A stretch of DNA of 64,000 bases from Rhizobium mesoamericanum STM3625 (lineage in GTDB: Bacteria > Pseudomonadota > Alphaproteobacteria > Rhizobiales > Rhizobiaceae), in the NCBI RefSeq assembly GCF_000312665.1, contig NZ_HF536773.1:235582-299581 (forward strand), written 5' to 3'. The position numbers and the translations under genes are program-made. The notes beneath the pieces are model-generated. The model was not told where the DNA came from and searched no databases. It saw only the letters and a program-made list of their open reading frames with translations. Shown here piece after piece: positions 8,663 through 15,591 of the stretch (positions are counted from its first letter, which is position 1; every line of letters starts with the position of its first letter).

Positions 8663-8728
8663 GTCGGGCATGGACAACCCTCCCCCGCGATATAGTTATG
8701 CGCAAGGGGAGGATTGTCGATGCCCGAT
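8663..8728 (+). promoter_or_regulatory. Long hairpin sequestering the ribosome binding site and start codon of the DUF1810 gene
   Basis: Left arm 8663-8685 and right arm 8706-8728 are 23-base inverted repeats; 20 Watson-Crick pairs plus one G-U pair form, with mismatches only at 8678/8713 and 8672/8719. The right arm contains the Shine-Dalgarno GGGGAGGA (8706-8713) and the ATG (8720-8722). The 20-base loop can add a further CGC/GCG stem. In an mRNA started upstream, both initiation signals would be paired, so this looks like a translational switch. The mirror arm also creates a ribosome binding site and start codon on the opposite strand. Confidence 0.55.
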
Positions 8729-9157
8729 GAGATCGACTACAATCTGGAGCGCTTCGTGGATGCGCAGAATGGCGCCTACGAGAAAGCGCTTTCGGAGTTA
8801 AGGGCCGGACACAAGCGATCCCACTGGATGTGGTTCATCTTTCCTCAGATGGCCGGCCTCGGCTCGTCGTACATGGCAGAGAAATACGCTCTTCGCTCAG
8901 CCGAGGAGGCCGCAGCCTATCTTGCAGACCCCGTTCTCGGCAGCAGGCTTTTGCGCTGTGTCGAGGCCGTCCTTTCGATCGAAGGCAAGTCCGCTCACGA
9001 CATCTTTGGATCTCCTGATGACCTCAAGCTGCGGTCGTCCATGACGCTCTTTGCGGCGATCAGCGACCACGGGTCGCCTTTTCATAAGGTGATTGACCGG
9101 CTCTATCTGGGAGAGTTCGACGATCGCACCATCCAGCTCCTCAACGCCACCAATTAG
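8720..9157 (+). CDS. DUF1810 domain-containing protein
   Basis: 145 residues covering the whole DUF1810 family (calpastatin-like in old annotations): YNLERFVDAQNGAYEKAL near the N-terminus, the hallmark SHWMWFIFPQMAGLG (~36-50), and YLADPVLGSRL (~68-78). Biochemical role is unknown. ATG at 8720 is chosen because the strong GGGGAGGA lies six bases upstream; the in-frame TTG at 8714 would touch the Shine-Dalgarno. Its start region is buried in a 23-bp hairpin. The 3' end overlaps a convergent small gene by 17 bases. Confidence 0.88.
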   Translation: MPDEIDYNLERFVDAQNGAYEKALSELRAGHKRSHWMWFIFPQMAGLGSSYMAEKYALRSAEEAAAYLADPVLGSRLLRCVEAVLSIEGKSAHDIFGSPDDLKLRSSMTLFAAISDHGSPFHKVIDRLYLGEFDDRTIQLLNATN

Positions 9158-9356
9158 CGCCGTTCGAGTGCTCAAGCGCTTCTATCTCGTTTGAGATCTC
9201 GTTGATCCGCTCTTTCCATTGGTGATCGGTGCCGTCGCCGATCTCTTCATCACCGAAGCAATCACGCGCCTCAGAGAGCGCGAGCTTGGCCTCGAGTTCG
9301 GCGCGTTTTCCATACAGACGATGAAGGTAACTGTGATCCATGCCCTTACGTCCCAT
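9141..9356 (-). CDS. Small coiled-coil hypothetical protein
   Basis: About 71 residues, almost entirely charged and predicted helical (KRAELEAKLALSEARD, WKERINEISNEIEALEH), ending NGANWWR. Two starts are possible, ATG at 9356 or ATG at 9341, neither with a strong Shine-Dalgarno. It follows the tetR gene on the same strand by 52 bases and overlaps the DUF1810 3' end. Unrecognised; the amino acid pattern is convincing for a real soluble helical protein but the length is short. Confidence 0.45.
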   Translation of the reverse strand: MGRKGMDHSYLHRLYGKRAELEAKLALSEARDCFGDEEIGDGTDHQWKERINEISNEIEALEHSNGANWWR

Positions 9357-9408
9357 ATCTTTTGAAACGAGAGTAGAGGCTATAGTTCCGGCCCAAGGGC
9401 GGATGCCA

Positions 9409-10032
9409 TCACGCAAACGCGGTGATGGCAGCGTTGCAAGCCTTGGAGAAATGATTGCAGCAAGTATCGTTGCCCATGGCCTGGCGCGTGACGCGAGCAC
9501 CCTCAAGAAGGAGCGTCAGAGTATCGGCCAAAAGCTTCGGTTCGCGCGCACCGGCTGCCAGACAGAGCGCTTCAAGCCTATCGCGCTGCTCTGCCTTGTG
9601 GCGTTCGATCACGCCATAGGCCGGATGCCCCTCACCTTTCAGTTCGATCGCTGCATTGGCGAGATCACAGCCGACGTGATCACCGCAAAGGCTCTGCGTT
9701 CGCGTTTCGACCCATGCCCTGAGTTGCCCCTTCGGATCGCGGGGATGGGCCGTCTCGAGATCGCGCCAGATCGCCTCGGCCTTTTCCGACGCACGGCGCA
9801 GCGTCTCGCAGACGAGCTCGTCCTTGGACCCGAAATGGCGATAGAGCGTCATCTTGTTGGTGAGCGCTGCATCTGCGATCGCATCAACGCCAATACCGCG
9901 GATGCCGTGTTCACGGAATAGCTCGGCGGCGGTCGAAACGATGCGCTCCCGTGGTGGGATTTTCTCGTCGGAATTTGCGGGAGACAGCAGGTTCAATGAT
10001 TCTGATTTTTTTGCGGACAAGGTCCTTGACAT
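9409..10032 (-). CDS. TetR/AcrR family transcriptional regulator
   Basis: 207 residues. The N-terminal helix-turn-helix is plain: RERIVSTAAELFREHGIRG followed by GVDAIADAALTNKMTLYRHFGSKDELV (residues ~28-75). The C-terminal half is the variable ligand/dimer domain and contains clustered cysteines (CGDHVGC, and NDTCCNH near the end) that could sense thiol-reactive compounds or metal. Family members are dimeric repressors that release DNA on ligand binding. The gene is divergent from a 69-residue protein gene; palindromes just upstream of its start probably mediate autoregulation and control of that gene. Confidence 0.9.
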   Translation of the reverse strand: MSRTLSAKKSESLNLLSPANSDEKIPPRERIVSTAAELFREHGIRGIGVDAIADAALTNKMTLYRHFGSKDELVCETLRRASEKAEAIWRDLETAHPRDPKGQLRAWVETRTQSLCGDHVGCDLANAAIELKGEGHPAYGVIERHKAEQRDRLEALCLAAGAREPKLLADTLTLLLEGARVTRQAMGNDTCCNHFSKACNAAITAFA

Positions 10033-10047
10033 CCATGTGACCGATCG

Positions 10048-10077
10048 GTAACAAATGCATTGTTACTTACCGGTAAC
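10048..10077. promoter_or_regulatory. Paired TetR-type operators
   Basis: Two adjacent palindromes lie 16 bases upstream of the tetR start. The first is GTAACAA-ATGCA-TTGTTAC (10048-10066) with perfect 7-bp arms. The second is the perfect 10-bp palindrome TTACCGGTAA (10067-10076). The shared GTTAC/GTAAC core suggests one regulator binding both, most simply the adjacent TetR protein. Confidence 0.6.
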
Positions 10078-10160
10078 ACCACTCTTTGCGGAAGTCAACG
10101 TGGTTGAATGATGCAGCCGGAGTGGAACACGGGCTACCGCCCACGAAAGGAGGCAAAACC

Positions 10161-10370
10161 ATGAGCAAGACCAGAGAAGACCTGACTATCACCGAAGCCC
10201 TTCGCGACCCCCTGATCGCCATGGTACTCCGCGCCGATGGCGTCAAACTTGACGATTTCAAGCGTCTCCTTGAGACGGCTGCCAAGAAGGGTGAACAGCG
10301 CGCCTCTCCGGTGGGCAAATTCATGAACATGATCTCCAGCAATCCGGCTGCCATGTGCAGCTATTGCTGA
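10161..10370 (+). CDS. Small hypothetical protein, probable TetR target
   Basis: 69 residues: MSKTREDL..., a helical KLDDFKRLLETAAKK segment, and a C-terminus ending CSYC. A strong AAAGGAGG ahead of ATG 10161 fixes the start, cutting off a 25-residue in-frame extension. No known domain; the terminal Cys-x2-Cys could bind metal or a thiol modification. It is divergent from tetR across the paired operators and followed by a terminator, so it appears to be a monocistronic TetR-controlled gene. Confidence 0.7.
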   Translation: MSKTREDLTITEALRDPLIAMVLRADGVKLDDFKRLLETAAKKGEQRASPVGKFMNMISSNPAAMCSYC

Positions 10371-10398
10371 AGCTTCGGGCTCTTCCCTGCCCCCGTGA

Positions 10399-10430
10399 GA
10401 GTCGTCGCTGTTCCAAGCGGCGGCTCTTTC
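10399..10430 (+). terminator. Rho-independent terminator
   Basis: Stem GAGTCGTCGCT (10399-10409) pairs with AGCGGCGGCTC (10416-10426) over 11 bp including two G-U pairs, with a 6-base loop and a following TTTC. It sits between the plus-strand small gene and the convergent sigma factor gene, and may serve both. Confidence 0.65.
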
Positions 10431-10443
10431 AGTTTGGACGACC

Positions 10444-11316
10444 TCAGAACAACTCGTATTTCAAGCTGCCGAGAAACTCAGCATCCGCCACGGCATCGAT
10501 CCCAGCGATCTTCTCTCCGTTAAAAGTCAGGAAGAGCACGACGCGCAGTTGTCCGTTCACGGCAACCACGAACCCGAACTTTCCGTCGATCACTGCTGGC
10601 TGCGCTGCCTGAGCCCGACCCTTGAACGTCTCTGCGACGGCATCTGCGCCGCGAAGCTCACGAACAGAAGGATTATACTGCATAGCCGCAGCGTCAGGCG
10701 TGAAGACCACCTGCGGATCGAGGATCGAAAGCAGTGCCTTTATGTCACCGAGGCGCGAAGCGGCAAGGAACGCGTTGATGACCTGCTTCTTGCGCGTGGC
10801 GTCCGCCTCTGGAACATCCGTCTTCCCCTGGACCCGACGGCGGGCGCGACTTGCGAGCTGGCGCGTTGCCGCCGATGAGCGGTGAATGATCGGCGCAATG
10901 TCGTCGAAGGGCAAATCGAACATATCGTGCAGCACGAATGCGATGCGTTCGGCAGGTGCCAATCTCTCGAGGATAACAAGCAGCGCCACGCCGACGGAGT
11001 CGGCAAAGGCAACTTGCCCCTCGGGATCGACCGTCCTGGACGCGTCGGCGATATGTTCGTGAATGGGCAAATCAAACGGCTCTTCCCGCCTCGTCTTTCT
11101 TGATCGCAGCATGTCCAGGCAGATGCGTGCCACAACGGTCGTTAACCAGCCGCCGATATTGTCGATCGTGCCGGCATCAGAGCGGCCAAGCCGCAGCCAG
11201 GCCTCCTGAACGGCATCGTCGGCTTCTGCGCGGGAGCCAAGCATCCGATAGGCGACGGCGCTGAGATGCTCCCTGTTCGCTTCGAATTCTCCCGCCAGCC
11301 AATTTTTCTCAATCAT
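10444..11316 (-). CDS. ECF sigma factor, ECF41/SigJ-like, with C-terminal SnoaL-like extension
   Basis: 290 residues. Region 2 is seen in YRMLGSRAEADDAVQEAWLRL and WLTTVVARICLDMLRSRKTR (~25-80); region 4 in LAPAERIAFVLHDMFDLPFDDIAPII (~115-150). The remaining ~110 residues form a SnoaL/NTF2-like domain (FLAASRLGDIKALLSILDPQVVF), the hallmark of ECF41 and related groups, which lack a classical anti-sigma and are tuned by this extension. The DGGGK- and NPDKL-type motifs usual in ECF41 extensions are not evident here. ATG 11316 is chosen because GGAGG lies nine bases upstream; an in-frame ATG at 11379 would read through a promoter. The AhpD-like gene is divergent, the usual ECF41 context. Confidence 0.85.
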   Translation of the reverse strand: MIEKNWLAGEFEANREHLSAVAYRMLGSRAEADDAVQEAWLRLGRSDAGTIDNIGGWLTTVVARICLDMLRSRKTRREEPFDLPIHEHIADASRTVDPEGQVAFADSVGVALLVILERLAPAERIAFVLHDMFDLPFDDIAPIIHRSSAATRQLASRARRRVQGKTDVPEADATRKKQVINAFLAASRLGDIKALLSILDPQVVFTPDAAAMQYNPSVRELRGADAVAETFKGRAQAAQPAVIDGKFGFVVAVNGQLRVVLFLTFNGEKIAGIDAVADAEFLGSLKYELF

Positions 11317-11343
11317 TGTCACATTCCTCCAGCCTGTTGCGTC
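11317..11343 (+). promoter_or_regulatory. ECF41-type promoter for the AhpD-like gene
   Basis: TGTCACA (11317-11323), exactly 16 bases, then CGTC (11340-11343) on the plus strand. This matches the promoter described for ECF41 sigma factors (TGTCACA-N16-CGTC) and points at the carboxymuconolactone-decarboxylase-like gene starting at 11423. The -35 element directly abuts the sigma factor start codon on the other strand and overlaps its ribosome binding region. Confidence 0.7.
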
Positions 11344-11422
11344 AACTCCATGACGAACGAAACTTGGCCGGTGTGACATGACACGGCCGCGGCGTCATTT
11401 CGACAACATATCAAGGAGACAC

Positions 11423-11884
11423 ATGATGCAAGCGAGAATGGGAAACCCAGCCGTCGTCATTCCAGAAGCGATGCAAGCGCTGCACGCCCTCGGCACATTG
11501 CCGACCAAGTCAGGCCTGTCGCCAATCCTCTTGGAACTCGTCAATTTGCGTGCCAGCCAGATCAATGGATGCAGCGTCTGCATCGACGGCCATCCGCGCA
11601 TTGCCAAGAAGGCAGGCGAGACGGACGAGCGCCTGTTTGCCGTCAGCGCCTGGCGCGACGCCCCGTATTTCACGCCGGCCGAACGCGCAGCCCTGGCGCT
11701 GACTGAGGCGGTGACCCGCCTCAGTGATCGCGCCGATCCGGTGCCCGACAACATCTGGGATGAAGCCACGCGGCATTTCGATGGCAAGAGCCTGGCAGCC
11801 CTCGTCATCGCCATCGCCAACATTAACGTCTGGAACCGCCTGAACATCGCCACCCGACAGATCGCCGGCGAATGGAAGCCCTAA
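11423..11884 (+). CDS. AhpD-like / carboxymuconolactone decarboxylase family protein
   Basis: 153 residues with the AhpD-type core: CSVCIDGH (residues ~51-58) contains the Cys-x2-Cys redox pair and proton-relay His of alkylhydroperoxidase-D-like proteins, and LVIAIANINVWNRLNIA is the conserved C-terminal helix. Family members reduce peroxides or act as small decarboxylases. AAGGAG precedes an ATG-ATG pair (11423/11426). An upstream in-frame start at 11378 would read through without a ribosome binding site. It has an ECF41-type promoter and is divergent from the sigma factor gene, a pairing typical of this sigma group, which suggests a role in oxidative stress. Confidence 0.9.
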   Translation: MMQARMGNPAVVIPEAMQALHALGTLPTKSGLSPILLELVNLRASQINGCSVCIDGHPRIAKKAGETDERLFAVSAWRDAPYFTPAERAALALTEAVTRLSDRADPVPDNIWDEATRHFDGKSLAALVIAIANINVWNRLNIATRQIAGEWKP

Positions 11885-11891
11885 AACGCAA

Positions 11892-11922
11892 TCGGGCGGC
11901 CGCCTTATCGATGGCCGCCCGA
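11892..11922. terminator. Hairpin between convergent genes
   Basis: A perfect 10-bp stem TCGGGCGGCC (11892-11901) / GGCCGCCCGA (11913-11922) with an 11-base loop lies between the AhpD-like gene and rhaI, which converge. The T-run is poor, but position and stem strength suggest it ends transcription from both sides. Confidence 0.55.
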
Positions 11923-11941
11923 CAATAAACTCTCGGGAGGA

Positions 11942-13234
11942 TCAGATGATGCCGCCACCGCCGGCAACCGAGGCCGGACGCTCGGCAGCGACCTTCCTGC
12001 GGTAGCCGCTCGCGCGGTAGGTTGCGACCGGATCGATCGCACCGCCGGCACGGCGGCGCGCTTCGGCGAGTATAGGCTCGACATCGGCGCGGTAAGCGCG
12101 CTTCAGCGTTTCGGTCGCCATCAGGGCGTCGTTGTCGTCCTGATAGGCAGCCAGCGCCTTGCGGTCGACGATGAGGGCTTGCGCAAAAGCGCGGCGGATT
12201 TCGTTGGCGCTATTGATCAGGCTTTCGATCGGGTCGGTCACGTTGTGCGACTGGTCGATCATGTGCGCCGGATTGAAATTGTTGACACCACGCTGCTCGG
12301 CATCGACCAGTTCGTTGAAGACGAGGAACAGGCGGTACGGTTCGATCGCACCGGCGTCGAGGTCGTCGTCGCCATACTTGGAGTCGTTGAAATGGAAGCC
12401 GCCGAGCTTGCCGAACTGGATCAGGCGGGCAACGATCATCTCGATGTTGGTGTTTGGCGCGTGATGGCCGAGGTCGACGAGGCATTGTGCCTTGGGGCCG
12501 AGCGTCTGGGCGATCAGGTAGTTGGTGCCCCAGTCCTGCACGACCGTCGAGTAGAAGGCCGGCTCGTACATCTTGTGCTCGGAAAACAGCTTCCAGTCGT
12601 CCGGCAGGGCCTTATAGATGTCGGCCATCGAAGCAAGATAGCGTTCAAAGGCCTTGGTGAAGTTGCTTTGGCCGGGAAAATTGGAGCCGTCCCCGATCCA
12701 GACGGTCAGCGCTTTGGAACCGATCGCCTTACCAATCTCGATGCATTCGAGATTGTGCTCGACGGCTTGCGCGCGCGTTGCGGCATCCGTGTGGCTGAGC
12801 GAACCGTACTTATAGGAATGCTTCTGGCCGGGGATGTCGGAGAAGGTGTTCGAATTCATCGCGTCGAAACCAAGGCCAAGCGCATCGCCCTTTGCCTTCA
12901 GTTCCTTGGCATCGGTCTTGTCCCACGGAATGTGGAGCGAGACACGAGGGGTCGCGCGCGTCAGCTCGTTGATGACGGAGCAATCGTCGAGCTTATCAAA
13001 GATGCCGCGAGGTTCACCAGTGCCGGGAAAGCGGGCAAAGCGTGTACCGCCTGTGCCTACGCCCCAGGAGGGAACAGCGACAAAGAACTCGGATACGCGG
13101 CGCGTGATATTTTCAATGTCGATGCCACGGCGCGAAAGATTGGCGCCAAGTGCTTCGTAATCGGATTTCAGCGCGGACACGCGCTTGTCGTTTTCCAGCG
13201 CAATCAGATCCTGCGCGATCTTGGACTCGGCCAT
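11942..13234 (-). CDS. rhaI: L-rhamnose isomerase (RhaI-type)
   Basis: 430 residues, matching the rhizobial/Pseudomonas-type L-rhamnose isomerase rather than E. coli RhaA. It converts L-rhamnose to L-rhamnulose in a metal-dependent TIM barrel; HIPWDKTD, LFSEHKMYEPAFYS, CLVDLGHHAPNTN and GGFHFNDSKYGDDDLD carry the conserved His/Glu/Asp metal and substrate ligands. ATG 13234 follows GGGAGGAAATC; an ATG six codons upstream is less well placed. It follows rhaD by 62 bases containing a hairpin, so the two form the rhaDI transcript divergent from rhaRSTPQUK. Confidence 0.95.
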   Translation of the reverse strand: MAESKIAQDLIALENDKRVSALKSDYEALGANLSRRGIDIENITRRVSEFFVAVPSWGVGTGGTRFARFPGTGEPRGIFDKLDDCSVINELTRATPRVSLHIPWDKTDAKELKAKGDALGLGFDAMNSNTFSDIPGQKHSYKYGSLSHTDAATRAQAVEHNLECIEIGKAIGSKALTVWIGDGSNFPGQSNFTKAFERYLASMADIYKALPDDWKLFSEHKMYEPAFYSTVVQDWGTNYLIAQTLGPKAQCLVDLGHHAPNTNIEMIVARLIQFGKLGGFHFNDSKYGDDDLDAGAIEPYRLFLVFNELVDAEQRGVNNFNPAHMIDQSHNVTDPIESLINSANEIRRAFAQALIVDRKALAAYQDDNDALMATETLKRAYRADVEPILAEARRRAGGAIDPVATYRASGYRRKVAAERPASVAGGGGII

Positions 13235-13262
13235 GATTTCCTCCCGAAACATCTGGATACGA

Positions 13263-13286
13263 AGCGGCGGGCTGAGCCCCGCCGCT
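13263..13286 (-). promoter_or_regulatory. Intercistronic hairpin between rhaD and rhaI
   Basis: AGCGGCGGG (13263-13271) and CCCGCCGCT (13278-13286) form a perfect 9-bp stem with a 6-base loop in the 62-base rhaD-rhaI gap. No T-run follows in the rhaDI direction, so it more likely protects the 3' end of the processed rhaD message or attenuates rhaI than ends transcription. Confidence 0.45.
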
Positions 13287-13296
13287 GCAGTTGGAC

Positions 13297-15393
13297 TTAG
13301 CGCGGGAAGCTCTGCGCGTTGCCGGCGTCGACGTTGATGATGTTGCCGGTCGACTTCGCGGAGAGATCGGACGCCAGGAAGTAAATTGCTTCAGCGATGT
13401 CCTCAGGGAAGACATTGAGTTTCAGCATGGAGCGCTTGCGGTAGTGCTCCTCGAGCTCGTCGATCTCGATCTTCGACGATGCTGCACGTTGTTCGCGCCA
13501 TTCGCCACTCCAGATTTTTGATCCGCGCAGGACCGCATCAGGATTGACGGTGTTGACGCGAATGCCTGCTTCTGCCCCCTCAAGCGCCAGGCAACGGGCA
13601 AGATGGATCTCGGCCGCCTTGGCCGTGCAATAGGCAGCAGCGTTCGGCGAGGATGCCAGACCGTTTTTGGAAGCAACGAATACCACGTTGCCGCCGAGAT
13701 TCTGCTTGCGGAAAAGACGGAAAGCTTCACGCGACACCAGGAAGTAGCCGGTCGCCAGGATGTCAATATTCTTGCTCCACATCGATAGCTCAGTGCTTTC
13801 GATCGGCGCAGACGAAGCGATACCAGCATTCGACACCAGAATGTCGACGCCGCCGAATTCGACGCAGGCTTCCGCGAAGGATGAGATCACCGCGTCTTCC
13901 TTGGTCACATCGAGTTCGACGCTGCGAACCGCATCTGCGCCGAACTGCTTGGCGAAATCGGCTTTTGTGCTGTCGAGTGCCTCCTGATCGATGTCAGCCA
14001 GAACCACGCAAGCACCCTCACCGATCAGGCGCGCAGCCGTTGCACGACCAATGCCGCCGGCCCCGCCAGTGACAAAGGCAACCTTTCCGGCAAGGCTCTT
14101 CGGCTTCGGCATGCGCTGGAGCTTGGCTTCTTCGAGAAGCCAATACTCGATGTCGAATGCTTCCTGCTCGGGCAGGCCCTGATACTCCGAAACGGTCGAA
14201 GCACCGCGCATGACGTTGATGGCGTTGACGTAGAACTCGCTGGCAATTCGGGCAGTCGCCTTATCACGGGCAAACGACAGCATGCCGACACCAGGAACGA
14301 GGAAGATCACCGGGTTCGCGTCGCGCATCGCGGGCGAATTGTCATGCTTGCAGTCGTTGTAGTAGCGCGCGTAGTCGGCGCGGTAGTCTTCAAGCGCGTG
14401 GTCAAGGCCGGCAACGATCCCATCCACGTCAGGCTTTGCCGGGTCTAAATTGACGATCAGCGGGCGGATCTTCGTGCGCAGGAAGTGATCCGGGCAGCTG
14501 GTTCCGAGCGCCCCGAGCGACTGCAGGTTCTTGGAGTTGACGAATTCAAGCACGGCGTCCTGATCGTCGAAGTGACCGAGCTTGCGCTCCGCCTTGCCAA
14601 TGCGGCCGCGGATTTCAGGCATCAGGCGGGCTGCAATGGCGCGACGCTGTTCAACCGGCAGGCTCTGGGTGGCAGCCCCCCCAAAAATCGTCTTGCCTTC
14701 GGTCTTTTCGGCAAACCAGACGATCGCCTTGTTGATGATCTCGAGCGTCAGCTCGTAACAGCCCTTTGCATCGTTTGCCCATGTGAACAGACCGTGGCTT
14801 TCGAGCACAACGCCCTTCGAGTTCGGGTTCGCCTTGACGAAGGATTCAAGGTCGAGGCCGAGCTGGAAGCCCGGACGACGCCACGGCAGCCAGCCGATCT
14901 CGTCGCCGAAGATCTCTTTCGTCAATTCCTTGGAGTTCTTGGAGGCTGCGATCGCGATGATTGCATCCGGATGCATGTGGTCGACATGAGTGAAGGGCAC
15001 GAAACCGTGCAGCGGCGTGTCAATCGAGGCAGCGCGGCTATTGAGGTTGTAGGTGCAATGCGGCAGGAAGCCGACCATGCGGTCTTCGTCCTCGATGCCC
15101 TTGTAGAGGCCCTTCAGCGATTCAAGCTTGTCCTGATAGAGGGTGGCGAAGCCATCGAGCTTGATGGTGCCGACGTCGCCGCCCGAACCCTTGACCCAGA
15201 GAACCTTGACCTTTCCGCCGGTCAACGGATCCGTTTCCATCACCTTGGCGGACGTATTTCCGCCACCGTAGTTGGTGATGCGCTTGTCGGCGCCGAGCAG
15301 GTTCGAGCGATATAGCAGCTTACCAGGCTCATCCAGACCTGCAGCGTATGAATCGTCCCAACGGTTATCAAGAAGCCGGACGGTTGCCGCCAT
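13297..15393 (-). CDS. rhaD: Bifunctional rhamnulose(-1-phosphate) aldolase / short-chain dehydrogenase
   Basis: 698 residues joining two enzymes. The N-terminal ~400 residues are a class II aldolase (HVDHMHPDAIIAI supplies zinc-binding histidines); the C-terminal ~270 are a short-chain dehydrogenase with TGGAGGIGRA for NAD binding and the catalytic YCTAKAA. The family cleaves rhamnulose-1-phosphate to dihydroxyacetone phosphate and L-lactaldehyde and oxidises or reduces the lactaldehyde. ATG 15393 follows GGGAGGATGAC. It is first in the rhaDI unit and divergent from rhaR across a shared operator region. This fusion is the standard form in rhizobia. Confidence 0.95.
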   Translation of the reverse strand: MAATVRLLDNRWDDSYAAGLDEPGKLLYRSNLLGADKRITNYGGGNTSAKVMETDPLTGGKVKVLWVKGSGGDVGTIKLDGFATLYQDKLESLKGLYKGIEDEDRMVGFLPHCTYNLNSRAASIDTPLHGFVPFTHVDHMHPDAIIAIAASKNSKELTKEIFGDEIGWLPWRRPGFQLGLDLESFVKANPNSKGVVLESHGLFTWANDAKGCYELTLEIINKAIVWFAEKTEGKTIFGGAATQSLPVEQRRAIAARLMPEIRGRIGKAERKLGHFDDQDAVLEFVNSKNLQSLGALGTSCPDHFLRTKIRPLIVNLDPAKPDVDGIVAGLDHALEDYRADYARYYNDCKHDNSPAMRDANPVIFLVPGVGMLSFARDKATARIASEFYVNAINVMRGASTVSEYQGLPEQEAFDIEYWLLEEAKLQRMPKPKSLAGKVAFVTGGAGGIGRATAARLIGEGACVVLADIDQEALDSTKADFAKQFGADAVRSVELDVTKEDAVISSFAEACVEFGGVDILVSNAGIASSAPIESTELSMWSKNIDILATGYFLVSREAFRLFRKQNLGGNVVFVASKNGLASSPNAAAYCTAKAAEIHLARCLALEGAEAGIRVNTVNPDAVLRGSKIWSGEWREQRAASSKIEIDELEEHYRKRSMLKLNVFPEDIAEAIYFLASDLSAKSTGNIINVDAGNAQSFPR

Positions 15394-15479
15394 GTCATCC
15401 TCCCATGTAAAATTTCTTGAAGGCGCGAATAACCTCAACGCTCCATTGCGGTGACGTATCGCTCATCAAAATAGACATT

Positions 15480-15550
15480 GTCAATCGAAAACGCTCAAAT
15501 TCGATTATGCTGCAGCGCAATATGAAGTTTTATGATCGTTTTTGATTGAC
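15480..15550. promoter_or_regulatory. Divergent rha promoter region with paired inverted 17-bp operators
   Basis: GTCAATCGAAAACGCTC (15480-15496) reappears inverted as GATCGTTTTTGATTGAC (15534-15550), matching at 15 of 17 positions. The two copies flank the middle of the rhaD-rhaR gap, 87 bases from rhaD and 41 from rhaR. This is the expected geometry for RhaR, a DeoR-type repressor, to bind both sites and silence both transcripts in the absence of rhamnose-derived inducer. Confidence 0.6.
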
Positions 15551-15591
15551 ACATTCTCACAACTGCGAAATAAGCAAGCTAGGAGGAACCC

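Noticed and set aside
8480-8677. Minus-strand open frame starting MSMPDA with a good ribosome binding site
   Set aside because: Its start signals are only the mirror image of the DUF1810 start in the hairpin; it runs antisense to the small membrane protein gene and has no family resemblance.
12179-13300. 373-codon plus-strand open frame over rhaI
   Set aside because: Antisense shadow of the well-supported rhamnose isomerase gene.
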